Assembly: GCA_035578905.1 (NCBI GenBank)
Contig: JAQJVL010000004.1
Coordinates: forward strand, 1,652,082-1,716,081
DNA length: 64,000 bases
Source of the DNA: Stictocephala bisonia
Lineage: Eukaryota > Arthropoda > Insecta > Hemiptera > Membracidae
Direction: 5' to 3'
Shown: piece by piece, positions 11,870 through 23,984 of the stretch
Numbering within the stretch: position 1 is the first letter of the stretch
Layout of the letters: each line of letters begins with the position of its first letter
Position numbers and translations under genes: made by a program
Notes under the pieces: generated by a model
Database searches by the model: none
Told to the model about the DNA's origin: nothing
Seen by the model: only the letters and a program-made list of their open reading frames with translations

Positions 11870-13380
11870 GATTAAGATATGAGTCAATATAATACTATAA
11901 ATCCACTCGTTAGTACGATGTAGGGAGTGTAGGGAAGCTAATGGAAACGTTCATTAATTTCCGTTCTAAGAAATAAATGAAAATATATGAAATATATCTA
12001 AAAAAAACATCATTACTTGCTAGACGTGGGTTACAAAGGCACGAGGCAACAACTTTCTGATAAACAGGGTGGAAAATCTATTTCCAGCTTCGAACAAAAA
12101 GAATCTCGCGATATCCCTTGTGCTTGGATCTTTTATTCCAGTAATATATGTCAGAACACAATTCTTGAACACTTTTCAACAAGGAGATGAAACTTACGAT
12201 ATTCAATATGACACGTCACACTTTGGCAAGTACCTCATATTGGTGTTATAATAAGACAGTTCGAGTTAGCAATTACTTTTTCTCACATAAACACAATGTT
12301 TTGTTCAAGATAAAGTTACATTTTCAGTTATATTTTTCAAGGAATAAAACTAATACAACCCAATCCTCCTTTTGTTGTACATTTTCCTTGTGTTCTTCAC
12401 GAAGCATACAACACGAAGCGTGTTCTAATTATCTTATCGTACAACATCCAAATCTACGGAGTTTTTTTTCAGTATAAATCTACAATCAGTGTAATATTAA
12501 TTATTTAATTTAAAATCCATTGATCTTTAAAAAGAATCTTTTGTTACATTGATGAAGATAAATTTAAGAAAATGAGAACTAAGATAAGATCAACTAACTA
12601 TTGAGTTTGTTTGATGACTGTAGACATTAACATAGCACAGTTATTGAAATTGAGATAAAAACACAAATGAAACGTTATTTTTATCTCAAGTTATTTGAAC
12701 GGAGCTAATAGTTATCTTTTAGCCAACAACTATCAAGTTTTGAAAAGACGTACTAGTGTAAAACTATCTTACAATTAATTTCATATGCATGAAAAATGTA
12801 CATTTTATCTATTTGTATAAGAACATTTACATGCATATAGAAAATAAGTGAAATAATATATTTACAGATCTTAATGTTACAGATATTACATGAAAATCAC
12901 GATTTTTATAGGTGAAATTACTTTATCTTAAAAGATCAGTATCCATTAACTGTCGTCTGAACCGGGGCTATAGGATCACAAAGTGAGTCATTCCGACCCT
13001 AAGGGTTCGAAAAAGGTTCTTTTTGTAAAAACAACTGTATATACGGGCGTATTTCTTTGAATTTTTAACTTTAATTAAATATTCTTACAAAAACATGTTC
13101 AGACTTTCCGAAAAACACCTTTTCAAAAAAAGTTATTTATTGAAATTCGTTTAAGTATTTCCAATTACAATACAAATATTGTTAAAAATCAATCGTAGAT
13201 ACATATACGCATTTAAAATATCCGAACTCGTAGGATTTACTAGTGTAATATACTTACAAAACAGGTTTTCTAGACCTAATTTGTCATACAATCACTTAAA
13301 CGTCAGCATTATTTGTGTTAGTTCAAATGACTGGCAAACAAATAACTCACAGTGACGGAATGTTTCAACAAAGGCTTTTC
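11870..13380. other. AT-rich stretch, nothing recognised
   Basis: Only short low-complexity open frames (for example 12069-12251 and 12187-12477). No transposon ends or domains recognised. Confidence 0.5.
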
Positions 13381-14550
13381 TGTTATGAGTCTTAATGAGT
13401 CTAACAAAATGGCCGGCGGTTGTTTGTCTCACAGAGCCAATAATGTTTACTTCTGTTATGAGTCTTAATGAGTCTAACAAAATGGCCGTCGGTTATTTGT
13501 CTCACAGAGCCAATAATGTTTACTTCTGTTATGAGTCTTAATGAGTCTAACAAAATGGCCGGTGGTTGTTTGTCTCACAGAGCCAATAATGTTTACTTCT
13601 GTTATGAGTCGTAATGAGTCTAACAAAATGGCCGGCGGTTGTTTGTTTCACAGAGCCAATAATGTTTACTTCTGTTATGAATTTATTTTGCCTCAGGAAG
13701 TTAAGGTTGTGTGTTAGTCGTAATGTGCTCATTACCGCTTACTATGGACTGTTTCACTCTCACATTTCTTATGGTACAATTCTCTGAGGTAGCTCATTTG
13801 GAGCTAAAGAAGTTTTTAAATCCCAAAAGAAAGCTATCCGTAGCATTATGAGTATCAAATCTACAGATTCATGTAAGCCACATTTTGTAAGTTTTGAAAT
13901 ACTCACGCTTCCTTGCATTTTTATTTTGCAGTCATTGGTTTTTGTAAAAGAAAACCTTAACATGTTTAATTTAAGAAGTCAGATACATTCGCACAATACC
14001 AGGATTCAGAACAACATAGATATAAGGAATATTAGGCTTAGTAAAACACAACAAACATATATGTATAAAGGTGTGCAACTGTTTAATAAGTTACCTACCA
14101 CAGCTAGAACAGTGAGCATATCAAATTTTAAGCATGTTTTAACTAAATGGTTGAAAAGTAAAGCCTTTTATTCTTTAGATGAAATGTATTTGCACGACCT
14201 TAGCGATCTTAACTTCTAGTGATTTAGATTGTAATATTAGGAATGACGCATTTTTTTAATATAAGACTTTAGATTATATACAATTACATTGTCAATGCAT
14301 GTACAACTTGTTGGACGACAATAAAGATATAAATATGAATGAGTCTTAATGAATCTAACAAAATGGCCGGCGGTTGTTTATCTCACAGAGCCAATAATGT
14401 TCACTTATGTTATGAGTTTTTGTGAGTCTAACAAAATGGCCGGCGGTTGTTTGTCTCACAGAGCCAATAATGTTTACTTATTTTATGAGTTTTTGTGAGT
14501 CTAAAAAAATGGCCTGCGGTTGTTTATCTCACAGAGCCAATAATGTTTAA
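13381..14550. repeat. 73-bp satellite array interrupted by a LINE fragment
   Basis: The unit is TGTTATGAGTCTTAATGAGT, then CTAACAAAATGGCCGGCGGT, then TGTTTGTCTCACAGAGCCAA and TAATGTTTACTTC. About four copies lie at 13381-13680 and about three at 14341-14550. The register breaks exactly where the retrotransposon fragment sits. Confidence 0.92.
13681..14340 (+). pseudogene. Non-LTR retrotransposon (LINE) 3' fragment, reverse transcriptase C-terminus
   Basis: A plus-strand frame reads the C-terminal part of a LINE reverse transcriptase ORF. GLFHSHISYG is followed by a stop where a tryptophan is usual, then FKSQKKAIRSIM, then MYKGVQLFNKLP, which matches the family's typical C-terminal 'W..LP' block. 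The open part is 13848-14219; the in-frame stop lies near 13786-13788. It is followed by ~120 bp of 3' UTR containing AATAAA (about 14321). TATGAAT at 13676-13682 and 14334-14340 is a likely 7-bp target duplication. A 5'-truncated dead copy of jockey/CR1 type; the exact clade is unclear. Confidence 0.8.
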
Positions 14551-14777
14551 TGTTGTACGTTTAGCCATCAATAAATGGAAAAATGATTTGTTTTAACCCT
14601 ATTTTTAAACATCAGTTTTATCATTAGTTTTCTTGAATAATTTATACTATTTTTATCTATAATTTAGATGTTATGAGGAAGAAATTATTGTTAATTTGTA
14701 CAACAAATGCTTCCAGTTCAGGCTTTATATTGACAATGTGCATAATACAACCAAGCATGTGACTTCTTATTTGAAAA
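14551..14777. other. AT-rich stretch between array and MITE
   Basis: No gene or repeat recognised. Confidence 0.5.
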
Positions 14778-15177
14778 TCGTCAGAGGTTGTCGGCCGTGT
14801 TGATTTTAATCTCATAAAAACAATGTTATTTTCAAATCGTACATACGATCACGCGTATCCAAACTTAACAGTTATGTTTTTGCGAATTTTTCCTAACAAC
14901 TTACATTTGATCAAGAATGAAATCGCACGTTGGAATTGCTTTGAAAATTCCTAATTAGTTTCAAAGAAAATAAATATGAAAAAATTTAGTTTGAAGCTTT
15001 TATTTTCTCCTATTTTTCGCCTAGGCGTGTTTATTTTAAATAATAAATAAAAACCCAAATGCGTAATATTATAATGCTTAAAATGACACCTCATACACAC
15101 CTTTTGGTCAATAAATAACGAAACAAATATTGATTCGCCAAAAACATTGTTCTTATGGCCGACAGTCTCTGCAGACT
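14778..15177. mobile_element. ~400-bp MITE, copy 1
   Basis: The ends are inverted repeats containing TGTCGGCC and AAAACAATGTTATT. The whole element is the reverse complement of the copy at 17751-18134. Shared internal blocks include CATACGATCACGCGTA and ATGACACCTCATACACACC. Non-coding. The superfamily cannot be assigned because no clean target duplication is visible. Confidence 0.8.
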
Positions 15178-16019
15178 TCTAAATATACAACGTTAGACGT
15201 TAATGTAATGTGTTTTGATACAAATAATATATATTTGACAAATCAAAATAATAAAATGTAACTAAAGAAAAAATAAAAAAAAATGATATCGTATGAAAAT
15301 ATACCGTATTTATCTCGCAACAAATATTATTAGAAACTGTCTTGCGACTTGTTTACATTATTCACAATCTGCTGAGCATGACTGACACTCGCTGACGCTG
15401 ATGCAGCATTGCGTCAGAAATATCTTTTACGGTATTTTCTAGGGAAATATAAATCAGAGACACCTGCAAAAACATGCACTTAAAAAGTAAAGCTGTTTAA
15501 CTAACAAAATATTTCTGAGCGTCATAAGAAGCTTTCTCCCTAACACATTTTATCATTTCTTTTAAAACTTTTCAGCTAACTTTCCTTGTCATAGTTTCTG
15601 AAAATTAATTGAATAAATAATTTAACCCATTTTCAACTGGACATGCTTAATATTGTATTTAAGAATGGATTTATAAATAAGAGACTAAAATATAAGAATT
15701 AAATTCATTCAGAGGTAAAAACTTCAATTAATTGCTGTTAGTTAAAAGTCTTTAACTAACAAGTAAAAAGTTAATAATACTATGAAGTAAAATAAATTAA
15801 ACTCCCTTCATTCCTCTATTTTCATGGTTTAAAATCAAACTGTAATAAAAGTATTTTTAAAATTCATGAAAGTTACAACTTTACTGTACTAAAAAAAGTT
15901 AAATCCTAATATTGTTTTGATTTTGGAATCTTTAATTAATGTATAATACTAGTCTATTGTTTGGATTTCATTTAAAACAATGTTTATAAAATATTACAAT
16001 ATACTAGGCCTATAAACAT
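15178..16019. other. AT-rich stretch, nothing recognised
   Basis: No open frame or repeat of note. Confidence 0.5.
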
Positions 16020-17093
16020 AAACACCTCTATACAGACAGTATATACAATATATACACAGACCCTGTATACAGGCAATACAATATGCCACATACATATAAT
16101 CCTCTATACAGACAGTATATACAATACATACACTGACCCTCTTACAGTCAATACAATATGCCATGTACATGTAATCCTCTATACAGGCAAAAAAATGCTA
16201 TATACATACACACCTCTATACAGATAGTATATACAATATATATACAGACCCCCTATACAGGCAATACAATATGCCACATACATATAATCCTCTATACAGA
16301 CAGTATATACAATACATATACAGACCCTCTTACAGGCAATACAAAATGCCACATACATATAATCCTCTATACAGGCAACAAAATATGCTACATACTTACA
16401 GACCTCTATACAGACAGTATATACAATACATAAACAAACCCTCTTACAGGCAATACAATATGCCACATACATATAATCCTCTATACAGGCAACAAAATAT
16501 GCTATATACATACACACCTCTATACAGTCAGTATATATAGTACATATACAGACCCCTATACAACAATACAATATGCCACATACATATAATCCTCTATACA
16601 GACAGTATATACAATACATATACAGACTCTCTATACAGGCAATACAATATGCTACATACATACACACCTCAATACAGGCAGTATATACAATATATACAAA
16701 TACCCTGTATACAGGCGATACAATATGCTATATACATACACACCTCCATAAAGGCAGTATATACAATACACATATAAACCCTCTATACAGGCAATACAAT
16801 ATGCTATATATATACACAGTATACTGCCTGCTCTATACAGACAGTATATACAATACACATACAGACCCTCTATACAGGCAATACAATATGCTATATACAT
16901 ATACACTTCTATACAGACCCTCTAAACAGGCAATACAACATGCTATATACATACACTCCTCTATACAGACAGTATATACAATACACATACAGACCCTCTA
17001 TACTGGCAATACAATATGCTATAAACATACACACCTCTATACAGACCATCTATACAGGCAATACAATATATAGAGGGTCTGTATGTGTATTGT
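16020..17093. repeat. 37-38-bp alternating minisatellite (~1.07 kb)
   Basis: Two related subunits alternate: CCTCTATACAGACAGTATAT followed by ACAATACATATACAGAC, and CCTCTTACAGGCAATACAAT followed by ATGCCACATACATATAAT. Together they give a ~75-bp composite with some irregular steps. Several frames stay open for 80-166 codons and read as tyrosine/isoleucine-rich repeats; these are by-products of the array. The last ~25 bp (17069-17093) are the reverse complement of an array segment, so the array ends in an inversion. Confidence 0.93.
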
Positions 17094-17750
17094 GGGCACA
17101 AGGCTGACATCTCACCATCCACCCACGCAGAATGTTTGTCACACCCACCAACTTAAAGCAACGTTCTATAAAAACATTTTACATTTGAAATGTTGTTGTA
17201 ATTATATTATAATGTAGATATAAGAGAACTAATAACAGGGAGTGAATATAGCAGAAACTGGTAACAATATAGTCCAGTTTTTAAGAGTGTAATGGAGCAA
17301 GGGTTGATGTGAAGTGTGTCGGCTCGAAGAAAACATTATTTTTGAGGGAGTAGAAAATTGGCAGGAAGGAGAGGCAGTGAAGTGGACTCGACGAAGAGTG
17401 GTGGCTGTAGAAGTGGTCTGTGTATGTGTGACAATCTTCCTTTATAATTGCTCAAGTAATTGTGATTTTGTGAATTACATCATTTTTGCTAGAATGGCAC
17501 CCTCTAATGTAGGATAGAATGGAATGAGGAAGTAAATTATCCATCCAGTAACTAAGCGGGGATAAATTTTTAGTATATAATGCAAATAAATTCGCCTACT
17601 ATTATGGGCTGATTTCTTATGGTTACAATAATGCTTAGTTTTCGAACCGTCAGCAAAAATGTGACTTCTAAGAATTATAATAATGTTTTAGGTCTACCTA
17701 CAGATAGATGTTAAACGGGATCCCGGAAAATCAGTAAACATTTAAGTTGA
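17094..17750. other. Non-coding, small CCACCCA-type remnant
   Basis: CACCATCCACCCACGCAG near 17110 resembles the GTGGGTGG-type minisatellites found elsewhere. No gene recognised; the 67-codon frame at 17314-17517 has no known features. Confidence 0.4.
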
Positions 17751-18134
17751 GTCTGCAGAGGCTGCCGGCCATGTTAGTTTTAATGCCACGAAAACAATGT
17801 TATTTCCGAATCCATATTCTTTCATTATTTATTGACCAAAAGTTGTGTATGAGGTGTCATTTTAAACGTTATCATATAGCGCATTGGGTTTCCTTTTGAT
17901 ATTTTAAATACATCGCTTAGTTTTGAAAAATAGGTGAAAATAAAAACTTCAAACTAATTGTTTTTTCTATAAAATTATTAATTCGCGAAGTAATTCTAAC
18001 GCGCAATGCCAAAATCAGTTTAAAAATAACTGTTTAGTTTGGGTACGCGTGATCGTATGTATGTTTCGAAAATAACATTGTTCTTGTGGGATTAAAACCA
18101 ACATGGCCGACAGTCTCCGACAGCCTTTATAGAC
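17751..18134. mobile_element. ~385-bp MITE, copy 2 (inverted relative to copy 1)
   Basis: The left end GTCTGCAGAGGCTGCCGGCC is answered at the right by GGCCGACAGTCTCCGACAGC. The right arm carries about 10 extra bases. Same family as 14778-15177 but in the opposite orientation; the two copies flank the 16-17-kb array. Confidence 0.8.
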
Positions 18135-18789
18135 TCTTTAAGGGAAATTTTCTACGTTAACCCTAGCATACACATAAAAGGGGTTGATGATCTTCCCAAT
18201 CTTCCCACACGTACGATGTTCATGGAACACAGAATCTTGACGTCCCTACCCACAGAATTAAAACGTTGATGCCCTCTCATCCACCCACACACGAACAACA
18301 TTTATTTAGCACGTCATTACCACCCACAAACCCGGATAATTAAGACTGTGATGTATTGTGGATTCTCTACAAAAAAGATAATGTAGAGAATCCGAATTGC
18401 GGGACAACAAGTGCCTCGGTGAACACAGTGAAAAGTGACGTAGTGTCAATCTAGCGTCCGACACTTGAAAGAAAACTGTCCCGACGGTATCTGAATCAGC
18501 ATCGACATGACATATTTAGATAAACTCTCCGTCGAAGTGTCATATTTGAATATTTTACAAAATATACTTATAGTCAATTGAATTCGACCGACAGTTGTTT
18601 TCAAAATTTCCGGAATTCGACTCTCATAAGTTTCATAATAGAACGATGTTAAACGAATCGCTTTTCGAGTTTTTCTTTGGTTAGAAACATCTTCCTAACT
18701 GTATACACACTGTAAGTAGCGTTTGATCCATTGACATACGCGAGTGGTCATATTGGTTTCCAACAATTAGTTCCAACAACCAAATCATT
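18135..18789. other. Degenerate CCACCCA repeat remnants and hairpin
   Basis: Degenerate CACACGTACGATG and CATCCACCCACACACGAACA motifs at 18190-18330 resemble the GTAC-core minisatellite family. The rest is non-coding, with more CpG than the sequence to its left. Confidence 0.45.
18360..18393. other. Perfect 11-bp stem-loop
   Basis: GGATTCTCTAC and GTAGAGAATCC are perfect reverse complements around a 12-base AT-rich loop. No function can be assigned. Confidence 0.7.
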
Positions 18790-19545
18790 TTATAAGATCA
18801 AATCACATTTGTCCACGATACCACCGATAATAGATTTCTACTCTTGCAGATTGCAGCTAACTTCCAGAGTACAGTACAGTTATACTCAAGTAGATTAGCT
18901 GCAATGTATAATAGTACGATCGGCGGCATCGTGTTCAAAGGTGATTTGATCTTACAGAATGATTCGTTTGAAACATTGATACCCAACTTGTTGGAAACTA
19001 ATATGGCCAAACGTGTGATTCAATTGATCAAACGCTACGTAAAGGGTGTGTACAGTTATGAAAGAGCACTGCCGAAGAAAAACACGAAAAGTGCTTCGAT
19101 TATTTCTACGTAATCGGTTGATGTGAGGATTCATCCGCATACTATTATGCGAAAAGAAGATGTTCTTGACCATGACTTAGCTCGGAGGAACCTGAAGTTC
19201 GACCACTGGCGTTACATCAATATGTTCCTTGACATGCAATGACGACCATTTAACGTGTTTCTGATTGTCAGACGTATCCTCAAGCACATCCAGTACGATT
19301 TTAACTATTTATACAAGTTACTTCTAGATTCCGAACAACGGAATTATAAAACACCTCTTACTACATCTGAAGATAAGCCGACTGTTAAAAAACTGTTCAA
19401 TTTGGAACTTTTGATACTAATGTACACCGGCATCAACGATCTGTCGACGAATAGGTTCGGGTAGAAAACGAACACGAAAGGACTGATTAGAAGAAACATG
19501 CCAAAAGGGAAGTCCATGGTTCGTCAAAACGACTGTTAAGAGTCT
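18790..19545 (+). pseudogene. Decayed protein-coding sequence of unknown origin
   Basis: One plus-strand frame reads as plausible protein for roughly 250 codons, interrupted by three in-frame stops (TAA 19111, TGA near 19240, TAG near 19462). The two longest open parts, 18844-19113 and 19255-19464, share this frame. Composition is unlike the repeat-derived frames: mixed, charged and hydrophobic, with segments such as MAKRVIQLIKRYVKG and VRRILKHIQYDFNYLYKL. CpG is frequent here, unlike the surrounding AT-rich DNA, which suggests foreign origin or another selection history. I do not recognise the family. A viral or large-transposon source is possible but unproven. Confidence 0.5.
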
Positions 19546-19699
19546 CCATAATTAGTCGCCGAATTGGATTTATACCATAATAGCAACGTTAAATCCAGTA
19601 CAACACTGTGACAGTGGTTTTTGGAAAATTATAATTTCTACATCGTTTGAAAAAGAACAAAAGACATTACTGTCAGCGTAGAAATTATGAGTACCCGAG

Positions 19700-19855
19700 T
19701 AAAAATTTAAAATACTACTGCACGTGTATGGGGGGGGGGGGTGATTACTACCGTATTAATTATTATCATTACCACCCTACGTGTTTTGGACGAGTCTCTA
19801 CCACCGTACGTATATGGGTGGATTATTACCATCGTACGTGTAAGAAAATGTAGAT
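19700..19855. repeat. Degenerate GTAC-core minisatellite
   Basis: ACGTGTATGGGGGGGGGG, CCACCGTACGTATATGGGTG and CCATCGTACGTG recur at roughly 35-60-bp spacing. This is a decayed relative of the arrays at 24-25.7 kb and 58.9 kb. A poly-G run lies near 19729-19741. Confidence 0.55.
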
Positions 19856-19934
19856 TTCCAAGATAAACGTATATGTCGTGAAGTGTTTCAATTGAATAGA
19901 TATGAAAAGAAATGAAACGTGTACGAGAATAGAA

Positions 19935-20085
19935 AGGTGTGACTTCTCAGGTTTGACGAGTACATGAACGATCAAAAGTGTATCGAAAGGGTTTTGAACG
20001 AGTACTTCACTAACAAGAAAGATGGCGAAAAATCTACCATAGTCTACGGCACTTCTGTGTATTTCACGAAGGACGGTGAAAATAT
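19935..20085 (+). pseudogene. Second decayed coding fragment
   Basis: From about 19957 a frame reads FDEYMNDQKCIERVLNEYF and continues to a stop near 20088. Its last part (TIVYGTSVYFTKDGE) is the template for the 50-bp tandem repeat that follows. CpG content resembles the 18.8-19.5-kb pseudogene, so both may come from the same inserted segment. Family not recognised. Confidence 0.4.
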
Positions 20086-20400
20086 CGCATAGTTTACGGC
20101 ACTACTGTGTATTTCACGAAGGACGGCGGAAATCTCCCATAGTTTACGGCACTAGTGCGTATTTCACGAAGAACGGCGGAAATCTCCCATAGTTTACGGC
20201 ACTAGTGCGTATTTCACGAAGAACGGTGGAAATCTCCCATAGTTTACGGCACTACTGTGTTTTTCACGAAGAACGGCGGAAATCTCCCATAGTTTTCCAC
20301 ACTACTGTGTTTTTCACGAAGAACGGCGGAAATCTCCCATAGTTTTCGACACTACTGTGTTTTTCACGAAGGACAACGAGAAATCTCCCATAGTTTAGTT
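20029..20400. repeat. 50-51-bp tandem repeat derived from coding-like sequence
   Basis: Seven copies of a 50-51-bp unit: GGACGGCGGAAATCTCCCAT, then AGTTTACGGC, then ACTACTGTGT and ATTTCACGAA. The first copy is in frame with the upstream open segment. Later copies lose the frame because 50 is not a multiple of three and carry substitutions. Confidence 0.9.
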
Positions 20401-21632
20401 CGTCATTCGGAGGACTCCATTAATTCCGACACAATGAGTTGCAAAATGAAAGGAGGAGGTGAACTGATTTAGATCTGTTTCTCTACGACGTTACACCACC
20501 AAACACACTACTGTACTGTACGGTGCGTGTATTGCGATGAAATCTTACAGAGCGAAAGATAGTTGAAATTAGTAAGAGAACAAGCAGTATAATTTCTTCC
20601 TTCGTCTTGATCATTAGGCCGTAAGGTCGAAAATTGTTCCTCCAAGGTGACGGTATCAGTCAATTCATTAATTGAAGTTAATTCAGAGAGTGGATAGTTT
20701 GTTATGGTTTTGGTTAAGATCTTCACTTGCTAATTGCTATAAAAATCAATTATTTTGTAATCTGTAAAAACTATTAACCTTTTCTATATCATCTTAACAA
20801 AATATTGAACTTGTTAAGAGTTGAAATACCACTCCTTTATTCTATCCTTTTCGAAGGGAAAGAATGAAAAGTTTGAGGATACTTTGCGCAATTTCATTCA
20901 TGATTATACCCATGATAAGATGCAGTTTAAGGGAATATAATGTCTCACAACCAAAGGAATGGAATATTTGGATTGTACAGGTTTCGTGGTTGTTATGGGA
21001 ATGATGCCGGCTCTTGGCCCGGCATACCGTCTTATCCTGATCATGTTTACAATTCATTTTTATTTTGAAAACCAAAAGGTTGAGAATTTGGCACCATATT
21101 CATTATATTTTAATTACTAACGTCTTAAAACTATTTGAGATTAGTACTGGAATAGAAAATTTACCTATGAAAATAAAAAAACAAACTAAATTCTTTATAA
21201 AGTATATAGAATTTTAAGAAAAAGTCCATTGAAAATATTGATAGAGACAACATTTTTTAAAATTAACTGTCTTACGGTTTATGGTAAATTATTGTAATTT
21301 ATTAGTAAATTATCATAATTTACAATCCAAGTAAAACGAGGACGAAGATGTAACAAACTTGATTCTATCGACAAGATATTAACTAAAAGTATGAAAGTTA
21401 AACATCAAGAGTTTAAAATTGTATGTATGGATTTAAATTACAAATCGTTGATTTACTCTATTGTTTTATGTCGGCTACATATTTTTTGATTTTCTAAGCC
21501 AATCTATGATAGATTTATGTAACTACAGTAGTTATATTACAGAACTTGTTACAACCTAACCCTACTTTATGAACTTAAAAATAACAAATTATATATTTAT
21601 TATTAGTAAATATTTATTGGTTCAACATTGTA
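20401..21632. other. No recognised gene
   Basis: A 72-codon minus-strand frame at 20508-20726 has unbiased amino-acid content but no recognisable domain. A 77-codon minus-strand frame lies at 20842-21075. The rest is AT-rich. Confidence 0.4.
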
Positions 21633-22622
21633 CAAATAATTATACGGAGTTGGGCAAAAGTCTGGAATACGAGTATATTTATTTATTTATTTAAAAACTA
21701 CTGAATGAAACGTCACGAAACTTTGTATTTACATTAAATGTATTGTATATGTACATGTCACTATAACAAACATTTAGACATATTTTACTCGTTTTTCGCA
21801 TATCCAGGTGATGGCCCATGAAGTAAATCTTAAAAATTTTAAATGTAAGCCTACCCCGAGTTAAACCTCATTTTAAAGGTCTTTATTTTTACAATACAAA
21901 AGAGCAAACTTGATGTCCGAGTCAGTAAATACAGCAACTCAAAGAACTTCACATCATAACTAATACTTCTTAGATATACGGCTATTTATTTGTCAGTTTG
22001 AGGTCCCTGTTGCTGAGTATGTTGTTGATTGTTTACAATCGTAATGAAAGACTGCGTTATAAAATAACTGTGTTATTTAGCAAAAATAACAATTAAAAAA
22101 TTACAAACACCAGTTTGGCCTTAGGTACAACCTAAAAATAGTTAAAGAAAATGTTTACAATCATCTGCTATTTTTGTTTTGAAGATGAATTAATTTATCA
22201 TATTATGTCAACTAAATTTCAGCAGTAAGCAGCATGTAATAACTGTCTTATACTTGTTCTTAAGAGGTGTTAGTTAAATGACATTACGTTTTTTGAGAGA
22301 CCATATTTTCTGACTGCGGTGACCTAGTAGGTATTTTGAAATAAGGTTTGTACTTTTGTGTTGTACAAACAAAGACCTTGAAAATGATATATGACTCAAG
22401 GTAGGCTTACATTTAAAACTTGTAAGACTTCCTTCATGGGCCATCACCTGGCTATGCGAAAAACGAGTAAAATATGTCTAAATGTTTGTTAAAGCGACAT
22501 GCACAATCATATACAATACATGTAATGCAAATACAAAGTTTCGTGACGTTTCTTTCAGTAGTTTTTAAATAAATAAATATACTCGTATTCCAGACTTTTT
22601 CCTAACTCCGTATAATTATTTG
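21633..22622. mobile_element. 990-bp foldback MITE with TA target duplication
   Basis: The ends are CAAATAATTATACGGAGTT and its reverse complement, with arms of about 280 bp (21633-21915 and 22335-22622) sharing CTCGTATTCCAGACTTT-type and CAGGTGATGGCCCATGAAG blocks. TA flanks both ends (21631-21632 and 22623-22624), consistent with Tc1/mariner-type insertion. The centre is AT-rich and non-coding. Confidence 0.88.
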
Positions 22623-23984
22623 TATTGATAAATATAATATAATATAATATATCAATATAAATAAATTGATAATATATGATTCAATTTTAATCTTTTGAAA
22701 TGTGAGTGTTTTTTTAATTAAAAATTATTTAGAGTCAAATTAATGTTAAACTGGGTCCGTTTTATTCAATTAATTGGCGATTATCGACACTCGATCAAAT
22801 TGTCCTATAGAAGCCGACTCTCACGCCCACTCTGAACTGACACTCGAGCCACAAGCATCGATATAATATATCGATTGCCACAGGCAATACTCTATCGAAC
22901 CTATTATTACTATCCATAATACTAAACTGCTTTAGTAAAACTATACATTATGTTTTATTATACACGTCCATCGCAAAGTTCATTTTAAAATGAAAATATA
23001 TTAAATAGTTTAATAATATTAGTTACATCCCAAAGTATAAAAAGTTAACATTTATGTTTTCTTGAATTCCATTTTATGAGGTAACAATATTATTAATAAT
23101 AATACTATTTCAAATTTGTGAATTTAAATTTGGTTAAGACGTTTTTAATATCAAAAGCCAATTTTAAAATAATATAACTTTTATAGTAGTTGAAATTAAC
23201 CTAAAAATGTAGGTACATAAAACCAATAAAACGCGGAAAGAAATTTTATTTACTTTCGACACTGTTTAACTTTGTCTCCTAGTGGATTTTCCTTGTACAG
23301 TACTAAGGACGGGCAAAGAAGCAGCAGAAGCAAAGAATCTGTTAAACTCAATGGCAATCTTAGCCGCGTCCTCCACCAGTCAACCTAAACCGCGTCCTCC
23401 ACCAGCCAATCTCCAATTGTAATTCATTTGCTTGCTTGATTCTCTCTGTTGTTTATTATGTTCCATATAGTTTTAGAAACATTTTTAGAACACATTGAAA
23501 TTGATATCTCATATGCTTTTGTGACTTGGATGACTTTTCTATAGATCCTTGTGTAATTTTTGGAAAAAATGTTAAACCTCGAAAAAAATTTTAAACCTGT
23601 CATTGGAATTTGTTTGTTTATTTGTTTTTTTAAGAGACATTTTTTAGTTTTCTGTTGAAACCAAAATTCCTTTGTAATCCATTTTTTACTTGTCTTTTTT
23701 GGACATGCTTTGGTAGTTTTTACAGGACAGCACATATAAATATGAAATTTCAAACAATTATTCAACATTTAGATATGCTGTTCTACAGATTTTAGAGTAT
23801 CTGAGAAATTCCCATTTTCTATCGAAAATGGAAGCGTTGAGGAGATCAATATTTTCTAGCCTGGTCTTAATTTCATAAGTGCATACACCTTTCTTCTTCT
23901 CAACGTTCAACCGCACTGGCTGTCTGTAATCCAAGGAGTTAGTTTAGTTCTCTTATTTTTACGTGCCTCTGTACTCATTTCTAT
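22623..23984. other. AT-rich, no recognised gene
   Basis: Contains a near-perfect short palindrome (ATCGATATA/TATATCGAT, 22857-22875), a short direct repeat CGCGTCCTCCACCAG near 23364-23405, and a 114-codon lysine-rich minus-strand frame (23424-23768) that looks like AT-rich noise. Confidence 0.45.

Noticed and set aside
16158..17073. Tyrosine-rich frames of 89-166 codons
   Set aside because: They follow the 37-38-bp minisatellite and overlap on both strands.
20508..20726. 72-codon minus-strand frame next to the CpG-richer pseudogenes
   Set aside because: Could be another fragment of the same inserted segment, but nothing beyond its composition supports it.
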